A stretch of DNA of 64,000 nt from contig NZ_WGNY01000019.1 in NCBI RefSeq assembly GCF_016124325.1, forward strand, positions 124,001 to 188,000. The letters are read 5' to 3'. The notes under the pieces were generated by a model that saw nothing but the letters and a program-made list of their open reading frames with translations, did no database searches and was not told the origin of the DNA. This DNA comes from Phenylobacterium sp. GTDB lineage: Bacteria > Pseudomonadota > Alphaproteobacteria > Caulobacterales > Caulobacteraceae. The first letter of the stretch is position 1, and each line of letters starts with the position of its first letter. This document shows positions 1-7,586 of this stretch, piece after piece. The position numbers were made by a program, and so were the translations under genes.

Positions 1-635
1 TGATTCAGCCGACCCCCGGCGGGCTGGCCGAAGCCTACCTCCTCGGTGAGGAATTCGTCGGCGGTGAGCCCAGCGTCCTGATCCTGGGCGACAACATCTT
101 CTTCGGCCAGAACTTCGTCCAGATGCTCAAGTCGGCCGATGCGCGGACGAGCGGGGCGACGGTGTTCGGCTATCCGGTGCACGATCCGGAACGGTACGGC
201 GTGGTCGAGCTGTCGCCCGACAACCGCGCGCTGTCCATCGAGGAGAAGCCGGCCAAGCCGAAGTCCAACTTCGCGGTCACGGGGCTCTATTTCTACGATG
301 GCCGCGCCAGCGAGATCGCCAAGACGCTGACGCGGTCGGCCCGCGGCGAGCTCGAGATCACCGCGCTCAACGACGTCTATCTTCAGCAGGGCGACCTGCA
401 CGTCGAGCTGCTGGGACGCGGATTCGCCTGGGAAGACGCCGGCACGCACGACAGCCTGATCCAGGCGGGCGAGCTGATCCGCACCTACGAACAGCGCCAG
501 GGCCTGCGGATCGGGTGTCTCGAGGAGATCGCCTTCGAGAACGGCTGGATCGATCGCGACGAGCTGATGAAGTCCGCCGAATTCCAGGGCAAGAGCGAGT
601 ACGGCCGCTATCTGCGGCAGCTGGCCGGCGGCTAG
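1..635 (+). CDS. rfbA: Glucose-1-phosphate thymidylyltransferase, 3' part
   Basis: The gene is cut by the left window edge. Its frame is open from base 3 and ends at TAG 633-635, leaving about 210 of the usual 290-300 residues. RfbA makes dTDP-glucose from dTTP and glucose 1-phosphate, the first step towards dTDP-rhamnose and related sugars. The visible part has the family's Q-P-T-P-G-G-L-A-E-A block, the L-G-D-N-I-F-F-G metal and nucleotide-binding block and the E-E-K-P-x-x-P-K-S-N block. Near the C-terminus is W-E-D-A-G-T-H-D-S-L, which matches the W-L-D-T-G-T-H-D-S-L block of known RfbA proteins. No rfbB, rfbC or rfbD is visible here, so they may lie upstream. The family call is secure; the sugar made from dTDP-glucose is not known from this window. 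Confidence 0.93.
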   Translation, partial: IQPTPGGLAEAYLLGEEFVGGEPSVLILGDNIFFGQNFVQMLKSADARTSGATVFGYPVHDPERYGVVELSPDNRALSIEEKPAKPKSNFAVTGLYFYDGRASEIAKTLTRSARGELEITALNDVYLQQGDLHVELLGRGFAWEDAGTHDSLIQAGELIRTYEQRQGLRIGCLEEIAFENGWIDRDELMKSAEFQGKSEYGRYLRQLAGG

Positions 636-937
636 GCGCGGTCGCGCCGAATCACGCGCGTTAACCAATTTCCTCAGGTGATGTGGGGAGTTGGCCCGAT
701 ATGTGCAGTGATCCGTCCAAGACGCACTGGCTGGTCAAGCTCGGCATTTTCATGTTAAGAGTTTGTTGACTTTCCTTTGGGTCGGCGCGGGCGCTGATCG
801 CTTGCGCAGCGGCTTTTCAGGCGTTTCGCCTCAAATCTCTCCTGGTGGGTTTTTCGAACTCGCCTAGTAGGGGAAGTGAGGTGACAGCCCGAAACGGCCG
901 CCCTACGGTGAAAGAGAAGTTAACAGGGGTTTTGATC
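636..937. other. Intergenic region upstream of the PEPxxWA-CTERM gene
   Basis: About 300 bases separate the RfbA stop from the start of the exported protein gene. I see no convincing open frame. The stretch is less GC-rich than its surroundings around 660-780 and probably carries the promoter of the gene at 938, but I cannot assign -35 and -10 boxes with confidence. Confidence 0.4.
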
Positions 938-1633
938 ATGCGGGCTATCACCAAGATTGTGGCGGCTTCGTTCGCCACGCTCTCGCTGTCCTTGGCAGCG
1001 ACTGCCGCCAGCGCAACCACGCTGGTTTCCATCGCGACGTCGGGCGATCCCGGCGCCGACCAGATTTCGTGGACGAGCACGGGCCCCGGTTCGGGTGACC
1101 TCCTCGTCGACGACCTGGCGACCTACATCAATTTCAACAACGCGCTCGTCAACGACGGCGCGGGTCAAGAGGCCTTCCTGACCCTGACCGCCACGGCGAA
1201 CGGCTCGCTCTCGACGACGCCGGGCCCGAACTTCACCCAGACGGGTCTGGACGGTGAATTCACCTTCTGGAACGCGGCTCACGACACCAAGCTGCTGCAC
1301 GGCGTCTTCACGGGCCTCTGGCTGACCGGTCTTCCCGGCGGTGAGACGGGCAACATCACGGACCAGCTCGGCCAGGTCATCCTGGACTCCGACATCGTGG
1401 ATCTGTCGTACCTGACGCACTTCAACGCGTCGTTCACGTTCTCGAACGTGCACCCGATCTTCAGCCTCGGCCAAAACGGTGACGAACTGCAAAGCTTCGA
1501 CGCCGACAGCCTGGCGGGCACCTTTGGCGGTTCGGTTCCCGAGCCGGGCACCTGGGCGCTCATGATCCTCGGCTTCGGTGGCGCGGGCGCCATGCTGCGC
1601 TCGCGTCGCCAGCTTTCGGTCACCGCCGCCTAA
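938..1633 (+). CDS. PEPxxWA-CTERM sorting-domain exported protein
   Basis: This 231-residue protein is exported and probably processed by an exosortase. It starts with a Sec signal peptide (M-R-A-I-T-K-I, a hydrophobic run, then A-S-A around residue 25). It ends with a sorting signal: P-E-P-G-T-W-A at about residues 201-207, a transmembrane run, then the basic stop R-S-R-R. The middle is acidic and rich in Thr, Ser, Gly and Asn, and I recognise no enzyme domain. ATG 938 was chosen because it begins the signal peptide and has an AGGGG-type ribosome site upstream; the frame also stays open back to 845. A strong terminator follows. The likely processing enzyme is the exosortase at 17210. PEPxxWA proteins are, to my knowledge, typical of genomes with exosortase V. 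The protein's own function is unknown. Confidence 0.9.
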   Translation: MRAITKIVAASFATLSLSLAATAASATTLVSIATSGDPGADQISWTSTGPGSGDLLVDDLATYINFNNALVNDGAGQEAFLTLTATANGSLSTTPGPNFTQTGLDGEFTFWNAAHDTKLLHGVFTGLWLTGLPGGETGNITDQLGQVILDSDIVDLSYLTHFNASFTFSNVHPIFSLGQNGDELQSFDADSLAGTFGGSVPEPGTWALMILGFGGAGAMLRSRRQLSVTAA

Positions 1634-1661
1634 GCGGAACACCGAACGGTAGAGTTGGAAA

Positions 1662-1688
1662 CCGCCGCCCTCCGGGCGGCGGTTTTTT
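1662..1688 (+). terminator. Rho-independent terminator of the PEP-CTERM gene
   Basis: A perfect 9-bp stem (1662-1670 with 1674-1682) closes a 3-base loop and is followed directly by six T residues (1683-1688). It lies 28 bases after the stop codon, a classical intrinsic terminator. Confidence 0.93.
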
Positions 1689-1735
1689 GGCCTGGTGGTT
1701 GACCGAACCTAATAGGCTGGGCGGCTCCGCGCCCG

Positions 1736-2200
1736 CTAGTCCGTGTACATCCTGCGGGAGTTGTCGTCCGCGCCTTTGAGGCGACCGTAAGGGCCGACCT
1801 CAATCTCGCGCCGGATGATCCGCGCCGGGTTTCCCGCGGCGATGGCCCGATCTGGAACATCATCCAGCACGACGGCGCCTGCGGCCACGATGCACTCATC
1901 GCCGATCGTGACGCCGGGCCCGATGACGCTGCCGCCGCCGATGAAGCAGCGGGAGCCAACGCGGATTGGCCGCGTCTCCCCGGTCAGCGGATCGCGCGTG
2001 TAGAAGTAGGTGTGGAAGGCCACGAGGGTCTGGTCCCCCAGGGTGATGTGGCCGCGCTTGCCCGCCGCGAACTGAGCAGAGAGCGATATGCTGGCGTCCG
2101 TGGGCGCCGTCACGCCTCGCCGCAGTCGCAGCCAAAGATTGCGACCGCGAATCAGAAGGTTGCGGAAATCATGGAATTGATTGAGCGATTTCAGCGGCAT
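1736..2200 (-). CDS. Hexapeptide-repeat acyltransferase
   Basis: This 154-residue protein has the left-handed beta-helix signature of O-acetyltransferases. The V-G-S-R-C-F-I-G-G-G-S-V-I-G-P-G-V-T-I-G run is followed by A-A-G-A-V-V and the terminal A-G-N-P-A-R-I-I loop. Such enzymes move acetyl groups from acetyl-CoA to sugars or other small acceptors in the cytoplasm. It starts at ATG 2198-2200 with only a weak ribosome site. It is divergent from a second hexapeptide protein at 2281, with 80 bases between them that must hold both promoters. Its acceptor is unknown; a nucleotide sugar or lipid-linked sugar of this locus is likely. Confidence 0.82.
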   Translation of the reverse strand: MPLKSLNQFHDFRNLLIRGRNLWLRLRRGVTAPTDASISLSAQFAAGKRGHITLGDQTLVAFHTYFYTRDPLTGETRPIRVGSRCFIGGGSVIGPGVTIGDECIVAAGAVVLDDVPDRAIAAGNPARIIRREIEVGPYGRLKGADDNSRRMYTD

Positions 2201-2280
2201 GGACGAAACCGAACCATTCTATAGAGTGCGCCGCGCGGCGAGGTCCACGTCTGGGGACACAGGGTTGGGCGGGCGATCAG

Positions 2281-2655
2281 TTGTTTGAATCCCTTCGGCG
2301 CTGGATACAGCGAGTCATTCAGGCGCGCGTCTGGGGCATGGACATCCACCGTACCGCGCGCATCGCGAGCTCCGCCCTCATCGACCGCACCTGGCCGCGC
2401 GGCATCCACATCGAGGCGGATGTGGTGGTCGGCGAGTACGTGGTGATCCTGACGCATGATCGCACGCGGGGCATCTACGTCGACACGCGGATCGAGACCG
2501 GAAGCAACCTGGGGCCGCGCGCAATCATCATGCCCGGCGTGACGGTCGGAGCCGGAGCCGTTGTCGCGCCAGGTGCGGTGGTCACGAAGGACGTACCCCC
2601 GGGGGCCCACGTGGCGGGCAACCCGGCGATGCCGTTCGATCCCGCCACGCCGTGA
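2281..2655 (+). CDS. Short hexapeptide-repeat acyltransferase
   Basis: This 124-residue left-handed beta-helix acyltransferase starts at TTG 2281. An N-terminal helix is followed by W-G-M-D-I-H-x-T-A-R-I, then the repeats I-M-P-G-V-T-V-G-A-G-A-V-V-A-P-G-A-V-V and the closing A-G-N-P-A. This is the layout of short WcaF/colanic-acid type acetyltransferases. ATG 2338 is a fallback start but would remove the conserved N-terminal helix. The stop lies 17 bases from the convergent RTX gene. The substrate cannot be read from sequence; a role in decorating the local polysaccharide is inferred from context. Confidence 0.78.
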   Translation: MFESLRRWIQRVIQARVWGMDIHRTARIASSALIDRTWPRGIHIEADVVVGEYVVILTHDRTRGIYVDTRIETGSNLGPRAIIMPGVTVGAGAVVAPGAVVTKDVPPGAHVAGNPAMPFDPATP

Positions 2656-2672
2656 GCGGCGGCGCGCGCCGC

Positions 2673-4391
2673 TCAGATCCACATGTCTCCGACGGAGATT
2701 GACTTCAGGCCGTCGAGGAACAGCTTGATGTCGGCGATCCCGTCGCCGTTCGTGTCGCCCGACAGGTAGATGCCGCCGTTCGCGACTTCGTAGTGGAGTT
2801 CGCCCGCCTTGTGGTGGAAGCTCTGGGCGCCGATGAAGGTGAAGGCCTGGTCGCCCGAGGCGTTCACGTTCGCATCGACCATCGTCAGCGAAATCTTGTC
2901 CCCGTGCGCGAAATCGAGGATGCGGTCCGGTGCGCTGGCCAGGGTGTCGCCCTCGCGGAAGATGAAGATGTCGGCGCCTTCGCCGCCGGACATCAGGTCG
3001 GCGCCGGCGCCCGCTTCAAGCGTGTCCGCGCTCGCGCCACCTGAAAGGTAGTCGTCGCCCTCGGCGCCGGTCAGGCGATCCGCGCCGGCACCACCCGAAA
3101 GGGTGTCGGCGCCCTGGTTGCCGTAGATGAGGTCGTCGCCGTCGCCGCCGGAGATCACGTCGTTGCCGGCCGCGCCTTTCAGCGTATCAGCGCCCCCCAT
3201 ACCACTCAGCTTGTCGTCGGCGGCGGTCCCGACGATGAGGTTGTTGGCGGCGTCGCCGGCCACCACGGCGGTCGCAGCGATGCTCGTCGTCTGGGCGACC
3301 GTGGACACGAGGTTGACGGTCACCGAGGAATCCAGGGACGCGACCGGACCCGCCGTCTCGACACCGGCGAACGTCACCATCTGAGGCCCGATGGCATGCG
3401 CCGCAAGCCAGCTGCCAACGGCGGCCGCCCCGCCGTCGGTCGTGGTCGTGGTCTTGAGATTGCCGGAGTCGTGAACCGCCGTGTCGTTGAGGTACTGCAG
3501 GAACGTGCTGCGATTGCCGGTGATCATGGCTCCCTCCACGTCACGGATCGTGATGTAGGAGCTTTGGTCGGGTAGGGCGACGACCTCATTGTTCTCGACG
3601 GTGACGTCGGTCGCGTGCTTGACCACGATGCCGTTGTAGCTCTCGCCGACGACGAGGTTGCGGGTGATCGTCACGCCGTGGAACGGCAGGTTGCCGACTT
3701 CGTCCTGAAAGAAGATGCCCTGGATCGGGATGCCCGCGCCGCGTTCGATCAGGTTGTCATTGACGACGATGTTGCTGGCCGAGACGGTGGTGTTCGTCGT
3801 CCAGAATTGAATGGCGTCCGGGTGTTCGCCCTCGCGCGGGTGAAAATCTGAAAATGCGTTGCGGGAAATCGTGACGTTCGAAGATCCGCCACCATCGATG
3901 CCATCCCATCTGATGCCGTGAAAATTGTTGTCGGCAATGGTAAGGTTGTTGGAATTGAAGTGATTGATGCCCACCCCGACTTCGTGGAACTCGGAGTTGG
4001 TGACCTTGATATTGTTGCTGGCGGTGATCGCAAAGGCGAACGCGTCGTTCTGCGGGTTGCCGTCCAGGCTTCCATGCACGTCCAGGTGGTCGAACGTGAT
4101 GTCGGACGACCCTTCGACGCGGAAATTGAAGTAGGGATTCTTTTCGGCGTCTGTCACGAACTCCAGGTTTTGAAACTGGAGCCCGGACGAATTCTTGATG
4201 GAGAGCGCCTTCAGGACCGCTTCGTTTGTATCGCTGAGGGATGTGATCGTGACCGCGCTGTCGAAGTGCAGCCCGCTGATCGTGAGGCCTTCGTAGTTTC
4301 CGGCCGAAAGCACAATAGTTTCGCCGCCCTTGGCAGTATTAAGGGCGGCATTTAGGCCGGAAACGCTGTTGACTGCGATCGACAACGCCAT
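2673..4391 (-). CDS. RTX right-handed beta-helix protein, possible polysaccharide lyase or epimerase
   Basis: This 572-residue protein has two parts. Residues 1 to about 310 form a right-handed parallel beta-helix, seen as many short N-x-x-I/V-x-N-N rungs after an N-terminal block ending K-G-G-E-T-I-V-L-S-A-G-N-Y. Residues of about 385-490 hold calcium-binding RTX nonapeptides of the G-G-x-G-x-D-x-L type, ending in a typical C-terminal secretion domain with D-T-N-G-D-G-I-A-D. There is no N-terminal signal peptide, so type I secretion is expected, but no ABC/MFP pair is in the window. The layout resembles secreted mannuronan C5-epimerases and polysaccharide lyases, but the D-P-H-D motif of AlgE/AlgG is not seen, so the activity is open. 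ATG 4391 follows AAGGAG with only one base between; TTG 4424 would add 11 residues. Confidence 0.8.
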   Translation of the reverse strand: MALSIAVNSVSGLNAALNTAKGGETIVLSAGNYEGLTISGLHFDSAVTITSLSDTNEAVLKALSIKNSSGLQFQNLEFVTDAEKNPYFNFRVEGSSDITFDHLDVHGSLDGNPQNDAFAFAITASNNIKVTNSEFHEVGVGINHFNSNNLTIADNNFHGIRWDGIDGGGSSNVTISRNAFSDFHPREGEHPDAIQFWTTNTTVSASNIVVNDNLIERGAGIPIQGIFFQDEVGNLPFHGVTITRNLVVGESYNGIVVKHATDVTVENNEVVALPDQSSYITIRDVEGAMITGNRSTFLQYLNDTAVHDSGNLKTTTTTDGGAAAVGSWLAAHAIGPQMVTFAGVETAGPVASLDSSVTVNLVSTVAQTTSIAATAVVAGDAANNLIVGTAADDKLSGMGGADTLKGAAGNDVISGGDGDDLIYGNQGADTLSGGAGADRLTGAEGDDYLSGGASADTLEAGAGADLMSGGEGADIFIFREGDTLASAPDRILDFAHGDKISLTMVDANVNASGDQAFTFIGAQSFHHKAGELHYEVANGGIYLSGDTNGDGIADIKLFLDGLKSISVGDMWI

Positions 4392-4718
4392 TCTCCTTCG
4401 AATTACTTGGTAGCGCGAGCCCAATTAAGCTGGCGCCGACACCCCGAATCGAAGTCACCATACGGGCGCATCGATTAATAACTGGCCCGCAAACGTGGTA
4501 AAGACTTTGTATCTAGATGTGAATGTTCGGCGATTGGCGCCGCTCTCTTGAGATGTAGTCGACGCGTGGCTGCGGCTTGATGGAGCCGTACAGCGAAGGT
4601 TTTCACGGTGTAGGCCTGACGCCGATTAAGATTGCGGAAGATGGGGTTCGATATAAACAAAGCTGAGCAGATGGGCCCCGATGCGCATGGCCGGGACCGG
4701 GATCGTGGAGGAAGGCAA
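4392..4718. other. Divergent intergenic region between the RTX and epsD-like genes
   Basis: About 330 bases of relatively AT-rich sequence separate two divergent genes. The patch around 4465-4525 is clearly lower in GC than its neighbours, as expected for a promoter region. No gene-sized frame with a good start is visible and I could not assign specific operators. Confidence 0.45.
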
Positions 4719-5657
4719 TTGAAGACGAAGGGCGTGACCCTCGTAGCGGTCGCCGTTGTGGCGTCGATGACGCTGGCGGGATGCGACAAGGTCAAAGGTC
4801 TGTTGGGCCGCAAGCCTTCCGGACAGGTGGTCGCCACCGTTAGCGGGGAAGAGATCACCACACTGGAGCTTCGCAACCAGCTCGGCGGGTTCTCGTCGCG
4901 CGACGCTGAGACGATGAAGCGGGCCCGGCAGGCGGCGCTGAACCGGCTGATCCTTCAGGACGTCGTCGCCCAGGAGGCCAAGAAGCAGAAGCTGGACAAG
5001 TCGGTCGACTATAACCTTCGGGTCGAAGACGGGAAGAAGCGCGTCCTCGCGCAACTCTTCGAACGGAAGATCGCCCAGTCCGTACAGACGCCCAGCCGCA
5101 CGGATGCGGAGAACTTCGTGGCGGCGCACCCGGAGATGTTCGCAAATCGACAGGTCATGGTCGTGGACCAGGTGATCGCGCAGCCGAAAAAGTTCGAACC
5201 CGAGAAATACCGGCCGCTGAAGAGCCTTGATGAGGTCAAGGCCATGCTCAACACCGACGGCGCCGCCTACCAGGAAAGCGTCTCGACGATCGACACCGTT
5301 TCGACCGATCCTCGGATGACGCAGCAGATCACCAAGCTGCCCCCGGGAGAGGTCTTCGTCGTCCCGCAGCGCGGAGGGCTGGTGTTCAACCAGGTGCGGG
5401 ACGCCAGGACGTTGCCCATCCGCGGAGATGTGGCGGTATCCATGGCGACCTCGATGCTCCAGCAGCAGCGCACGCGCGAGGCCGTCGCCAAGCAGATCGA
5501 GGGGCTTCGGAAGGCGGCCGAGGGCTCGATCGTCTACGCGGACTCGTTCAAGGACCTGAAACCCACGGACGCGAAGGCGGATGCGGCGAAGGCTCCGGCC
5601 GCGCCCACCACCCCGGCCGCCCCGGCCGCGGCCGCGCCTGTGACGAAAGCTCCCTAG
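4719..5657 (+). CDS. epsD: EpsD-family peptidyl-prolyl isomerase-like lipoprotein
   Basis: This 312-residue lipoprotein has a signal peptide ending in the lipobox L-A-G-C (Cys about residue 22). The S-G-E-E-I-T-T-L-E-L-R-N-Q block that follows is typical of SurA/PpiC-like N-terminal chaperone domains. EpsD proteins are exopolysaccharide-locus members of this family, probably helping fold outer-membrane or exported components. The tail is a low-complexity Ala/Pro/Thr stretch (about the last 35 residues). TTG 4719 was chosen because GGAGGAAGG lies 3-4 bases upstream and the signal peptide begins there; the frame stays open to 4632. The TAG stop (5655-5657) is part of the first palindromic repeat. 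A clear parvulin active site was not confirmed, so the isomerase activity is by family only. Confidence 0.83.
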   Translation: MKTKGVTLVAVAVVASMTLAGCDKVKGLLGRKPSGQVVATVSGEEITTLELRNQLGGFSSRDAETMKRARQAALNRLILQDVVAQEAKKQKLDKSVDYNLRVEDGKKRVLAQLFERKIAQSVQTPSRTDAENFVAAHPEMFANRQVMVVDQVIAQPKKFEPEKYRPLKSLDEVKAMLNTDGAAYQESVSTIDTVSTDPRMTQQITKLPPGEVFVVPQRGGLVFNQVRDARTLPIRGDVAVSMATSMLQQQRTREAVAKQIEGLRKAAEGSIVYADSFKDLKPTDAKADAAKAPAAPTTPAAPAAAAPVTKAP

Positions 5658-5705
5658 AGCACGTCGCGCCAGGCTTGAATCAAGCCTGGCGGGATCAACG
5701 TGCTC
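5657..5705. repeat. Palindromic repeat module A, copy 1
   Basis: This is a nested palindrome. Outer arms of 8 bases (5657-5664 and 5698-5705) are perfect complements. An inner pair of 12-base arms (5667-5678 and 5680-5691) is also perfect around one central base. The left edge reads TAGAGC and overlaps the epsD-like stop codon. A diverged copy lies at 30184-30232. Confidence 0.9.
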
Positions 5706-5721
5706 GCTTCTTTGAGTTTGG

Positions 5722-5764
5722 AGGCCTTCCCGCTCACGATGCCTCATCGTGAGCGGGAAGGCCT
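5722..5764. repeat. Palindromic repeat module B, copy 1
   Basis: Two perfect 20-base complementary arms (5722-5741 and 5745-5764) flank a 3-base centre. A slightly degenerate copy with a 4-base insertion in the left arm is at 30249-30295. No T-run follows on either strand, so it is not a classical terminator. Confidence 0.92.
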
Positions 5765-5768
5765 GCTA

Positions 5769-5815
5769 GAGCACGATGGGGTCAGGTGGAATCACCTGAC
5801 CGCTGAATCGTGCTC
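5769..5815. repeat. Palindromic repeat module C, copy 1
   Basis: Outer 9-base arms (5769-5777 and 5807-5815) and inner 9-base arms (5780-5788 and 5793-5801) are both perfect complements. The left edge again reads TAGAGC. A close copy lies at 9771-9815. Confidence 0.9.
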
Positions 5816-5828
5816 CAGGCTCCAAAGC

Positions 5829-5880
5829 TAGAGCGCGTTCGAGCGGCGAAACCGCTCACACTTTCGCCTAACGCGCTCTA
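5829..5880. repeat. Palindromic repeat module D, copy 1
   Basis: Outer 11-base arms (5829-5839 and 5870-5880) are perfect and begin with TAGAGC and end with GCTCTA. An inner 6-base stem (GAGCGG with CCGCTC) lies at 5841-5857. A copy with very few changes is at 9831-9882. Confidence 0.9.
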
Positions 5881-5979
5881 GCGAACAAAGTCCGAAAGTC
5901 TGCTGAAATGGAACCGCGGCCGGCGCATCCAGCGTCCGGCCCCGGGGCCTTCTTGTTCGACCTTGCCCCTTGCGGACAG

Positions 5980-7368
5980 TCAGCCGGCGGAGCCGGCGGC
6001 CGTTCGGGGCGATTGCGGCGGCGCGGCGGCGAGGGTCTTCTGGGTCCACGAGATCCAGAAGTATGTCGGCAATCCTTCTTCGACGAAGCTCACGGTCTTT
6101 GCCTCGGGGCGGGCGAGGTCGGCCGGCCGGATGAGATCGTTGTCCTTCAGAAGCTTCATGATCGAACGGGCGCGAGCCTCGTCCGCCTCTCCGGTGGCCA
6201 CGAGGTCCTTCTCGGCGAAGGCGCCGTTGAGCGACAGCGCGACCCGGCCGGCCAGCGCCAGGTCTTCGGCGCGGCCGCCCTCCATGAGGGCGTCCACCTG
6301 ACTGCGGCTGAGGCGGGCGATGCGATTCTCAAACTCTTCGACGGCTTGGTCGACGGCGTAGGCCACGTCCTGGGCGAGCACCGACGTCCGCTCGTCGTCC
6401 AGCGCCGCCAGGGCCGCATGATGGCTTAGCAGGCTGGCGATGTACGGAGACCCTTGCGCGACCGAGACGACGAGCTTGGACGCGGCCGGCTCAAAAGTCA
6501 GGCCGGACTCCCGCTCGCCTTGCGCCACCAGCTGCAGCACCTCCGCATCAGTCATGCGCGGAAGTCCGATCGCCAGGATGTTGCGTCGGATCGAGGGGAT
6601 GTGCTCGACGATCTCCGACAGGTCGCCCGCAACCCCGGCGAGGAGCAGCTGCACGCGGCCGAGGCGGTCGGAGAGATTCTTGATCAGTTCGGCGATGTTA
6701 CGCCGGAACGTGGCGCTCTCGCACCGGTCGAACTCATCAAGCATGATCAGCACCCGGGTGCCGCGCAGCTTGGTGCACAGGTCGCTGAACTGCTGAGGGT
6801 TGATCGGGGTGGAGGGCAGCAGGTCGGACAGCGTGGCTCCGCCTTCCGCCTCGCTGGTCGTCGGTCCGTAGCTGCTGTGGAACAACAGGGGGATATCCGC
6901 GGCGGCGGCGCGGAAGGTCTCGTCGAAGTTCGAGTTCGCGCCGCACGACGTGTAGACGACGATGTAGCGCGCCTCGTGGGCGGCCTGAGCCAGCATGTGC
7001 AACAGCGAAGTCTTACCGATCCCGCGCTCGCCGTAGAGCACGAGATGCAGCCGCTGGTCCTCGATCGAGCTGATGATCGTTTTGAGGATCTGCTGGCGTC
7101 CGGCGAACATCCGCGGGTCCGCCACGGGCTGCGAAGGCGTGAAGGCGCGGCGGATCTTCGACCTCAACACCGAAAAGCGGTCGCCGCGTCTCGGAGACAG
7201 CTGGTCGTTCGCCGTGGTGTTGAAGCGGGGCAGGACCGGCGCTCCGCTTCCGCGCGCCGGTTCGCGCGTGGTGGGCCGCAGGACGGTCATTTCGGCGCTC
7301 CGCGCGGGGGCCGCCTTCTTGGCTCCCTTGCGCCCGAACAGCCCACCCGTCAGCGAGAACCTCGCCAT
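5980..7368 (-). CDS. AAA-type ATPase of the exopolysaccharide/exosortase locus
   Basis: This 462-residue P-loop ATPase has Walker A G-E-R-G-I-G-K-T-S at about 113-121 and Walker B V-L-I-M-L-D-E-F-D at about 206-214, within an ORC/Cdc6-like AAA fold. A basic, Pro-rich N-terminus of about 80 residues precedes it and a winged-helix-like C-terminal part follows. Exosortase loci in other bacteria often carry a dedicated ATPase (TIGR03015-type, beside XrtA); this protein sits in the same kind of context, between the epsD-like gene and chain-length genes, but membership in that family is only inferred. ATG 7368 has GGAGGT four bases upstream; an in-frame TTG at 7386 is less likely. It is divergent from the gene at 7587. 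Confidence 0.78.
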   Translation of the reverse strand: MARFSLTGGLFGRKGAKKAAPARSAEMTVLRPTTREPARGSGAPVLPRFNTTANDQLSPRRGDRFSVLRSKIRRAFTPSQPVADPRMFAGRQQILKTIISSIEDQRLHLVLYGERGIGKTSLLHMLAQAAHEARYIVVYTSCGANSNFDETFRAAAADIPLLFHSSYGPTTSEAEGGATLSDLLPSTPINPQQFSDLCTKLRGTRVLIMLDEFDRCESATFRRNIAELIKNLSDRLGRVQLLLAGVAGDLSEIVEHIPSIRRNILAIGLPRMTDAEVLQLVAQGERESGLTFEPAASKLVVSVAQGSPYIASLLSHHAALAALDDERTSVLAQDVAYAVDQAVEEFENRIARLSRSQVDALMEGGRAEDLALAGRVALSLNGAFAEKDLVATGEADEARARSIMKLLKDNDLIRPADLARPEAKTVSFVEEGLPTYFWISWTQKTLAAAPPQSPRTAAGSAG

Positions 7369-7586
7369 GCCACCTCCATGCGCCAAGTTGCGACCTGAAG
7401 GCGGTCACAAATCCTGCTCGGCGTCCGCATCATATTCCACGTATGCCTTCTGGTTGCTTAAACACAATCGGCGTGGGTCGGGATTCGAGACCATCGCCAG
7501 CAATGCCGGCGACGTTGGCCCGACATCGCGGCGATATTGCAGCCGTGCTCTTTGTTTGCAGCGCGGACAACGCTATCTCTTCCGCC

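Noticed and set aside
2940..3240. Short tandem DNA repeats that could suggest a CRISPR-like array
   Set aside because: They are codon-level repeats encoding RTX nonapeptides, uneven in DNA sequence and in frame within a protein gene.
5722..5764. Classical Rho-independent terminator at module B
   Set aside because: The stem is long and perfect but no T-run follows on either strand and the same module recurs with other modules, so repeat element is the better description.
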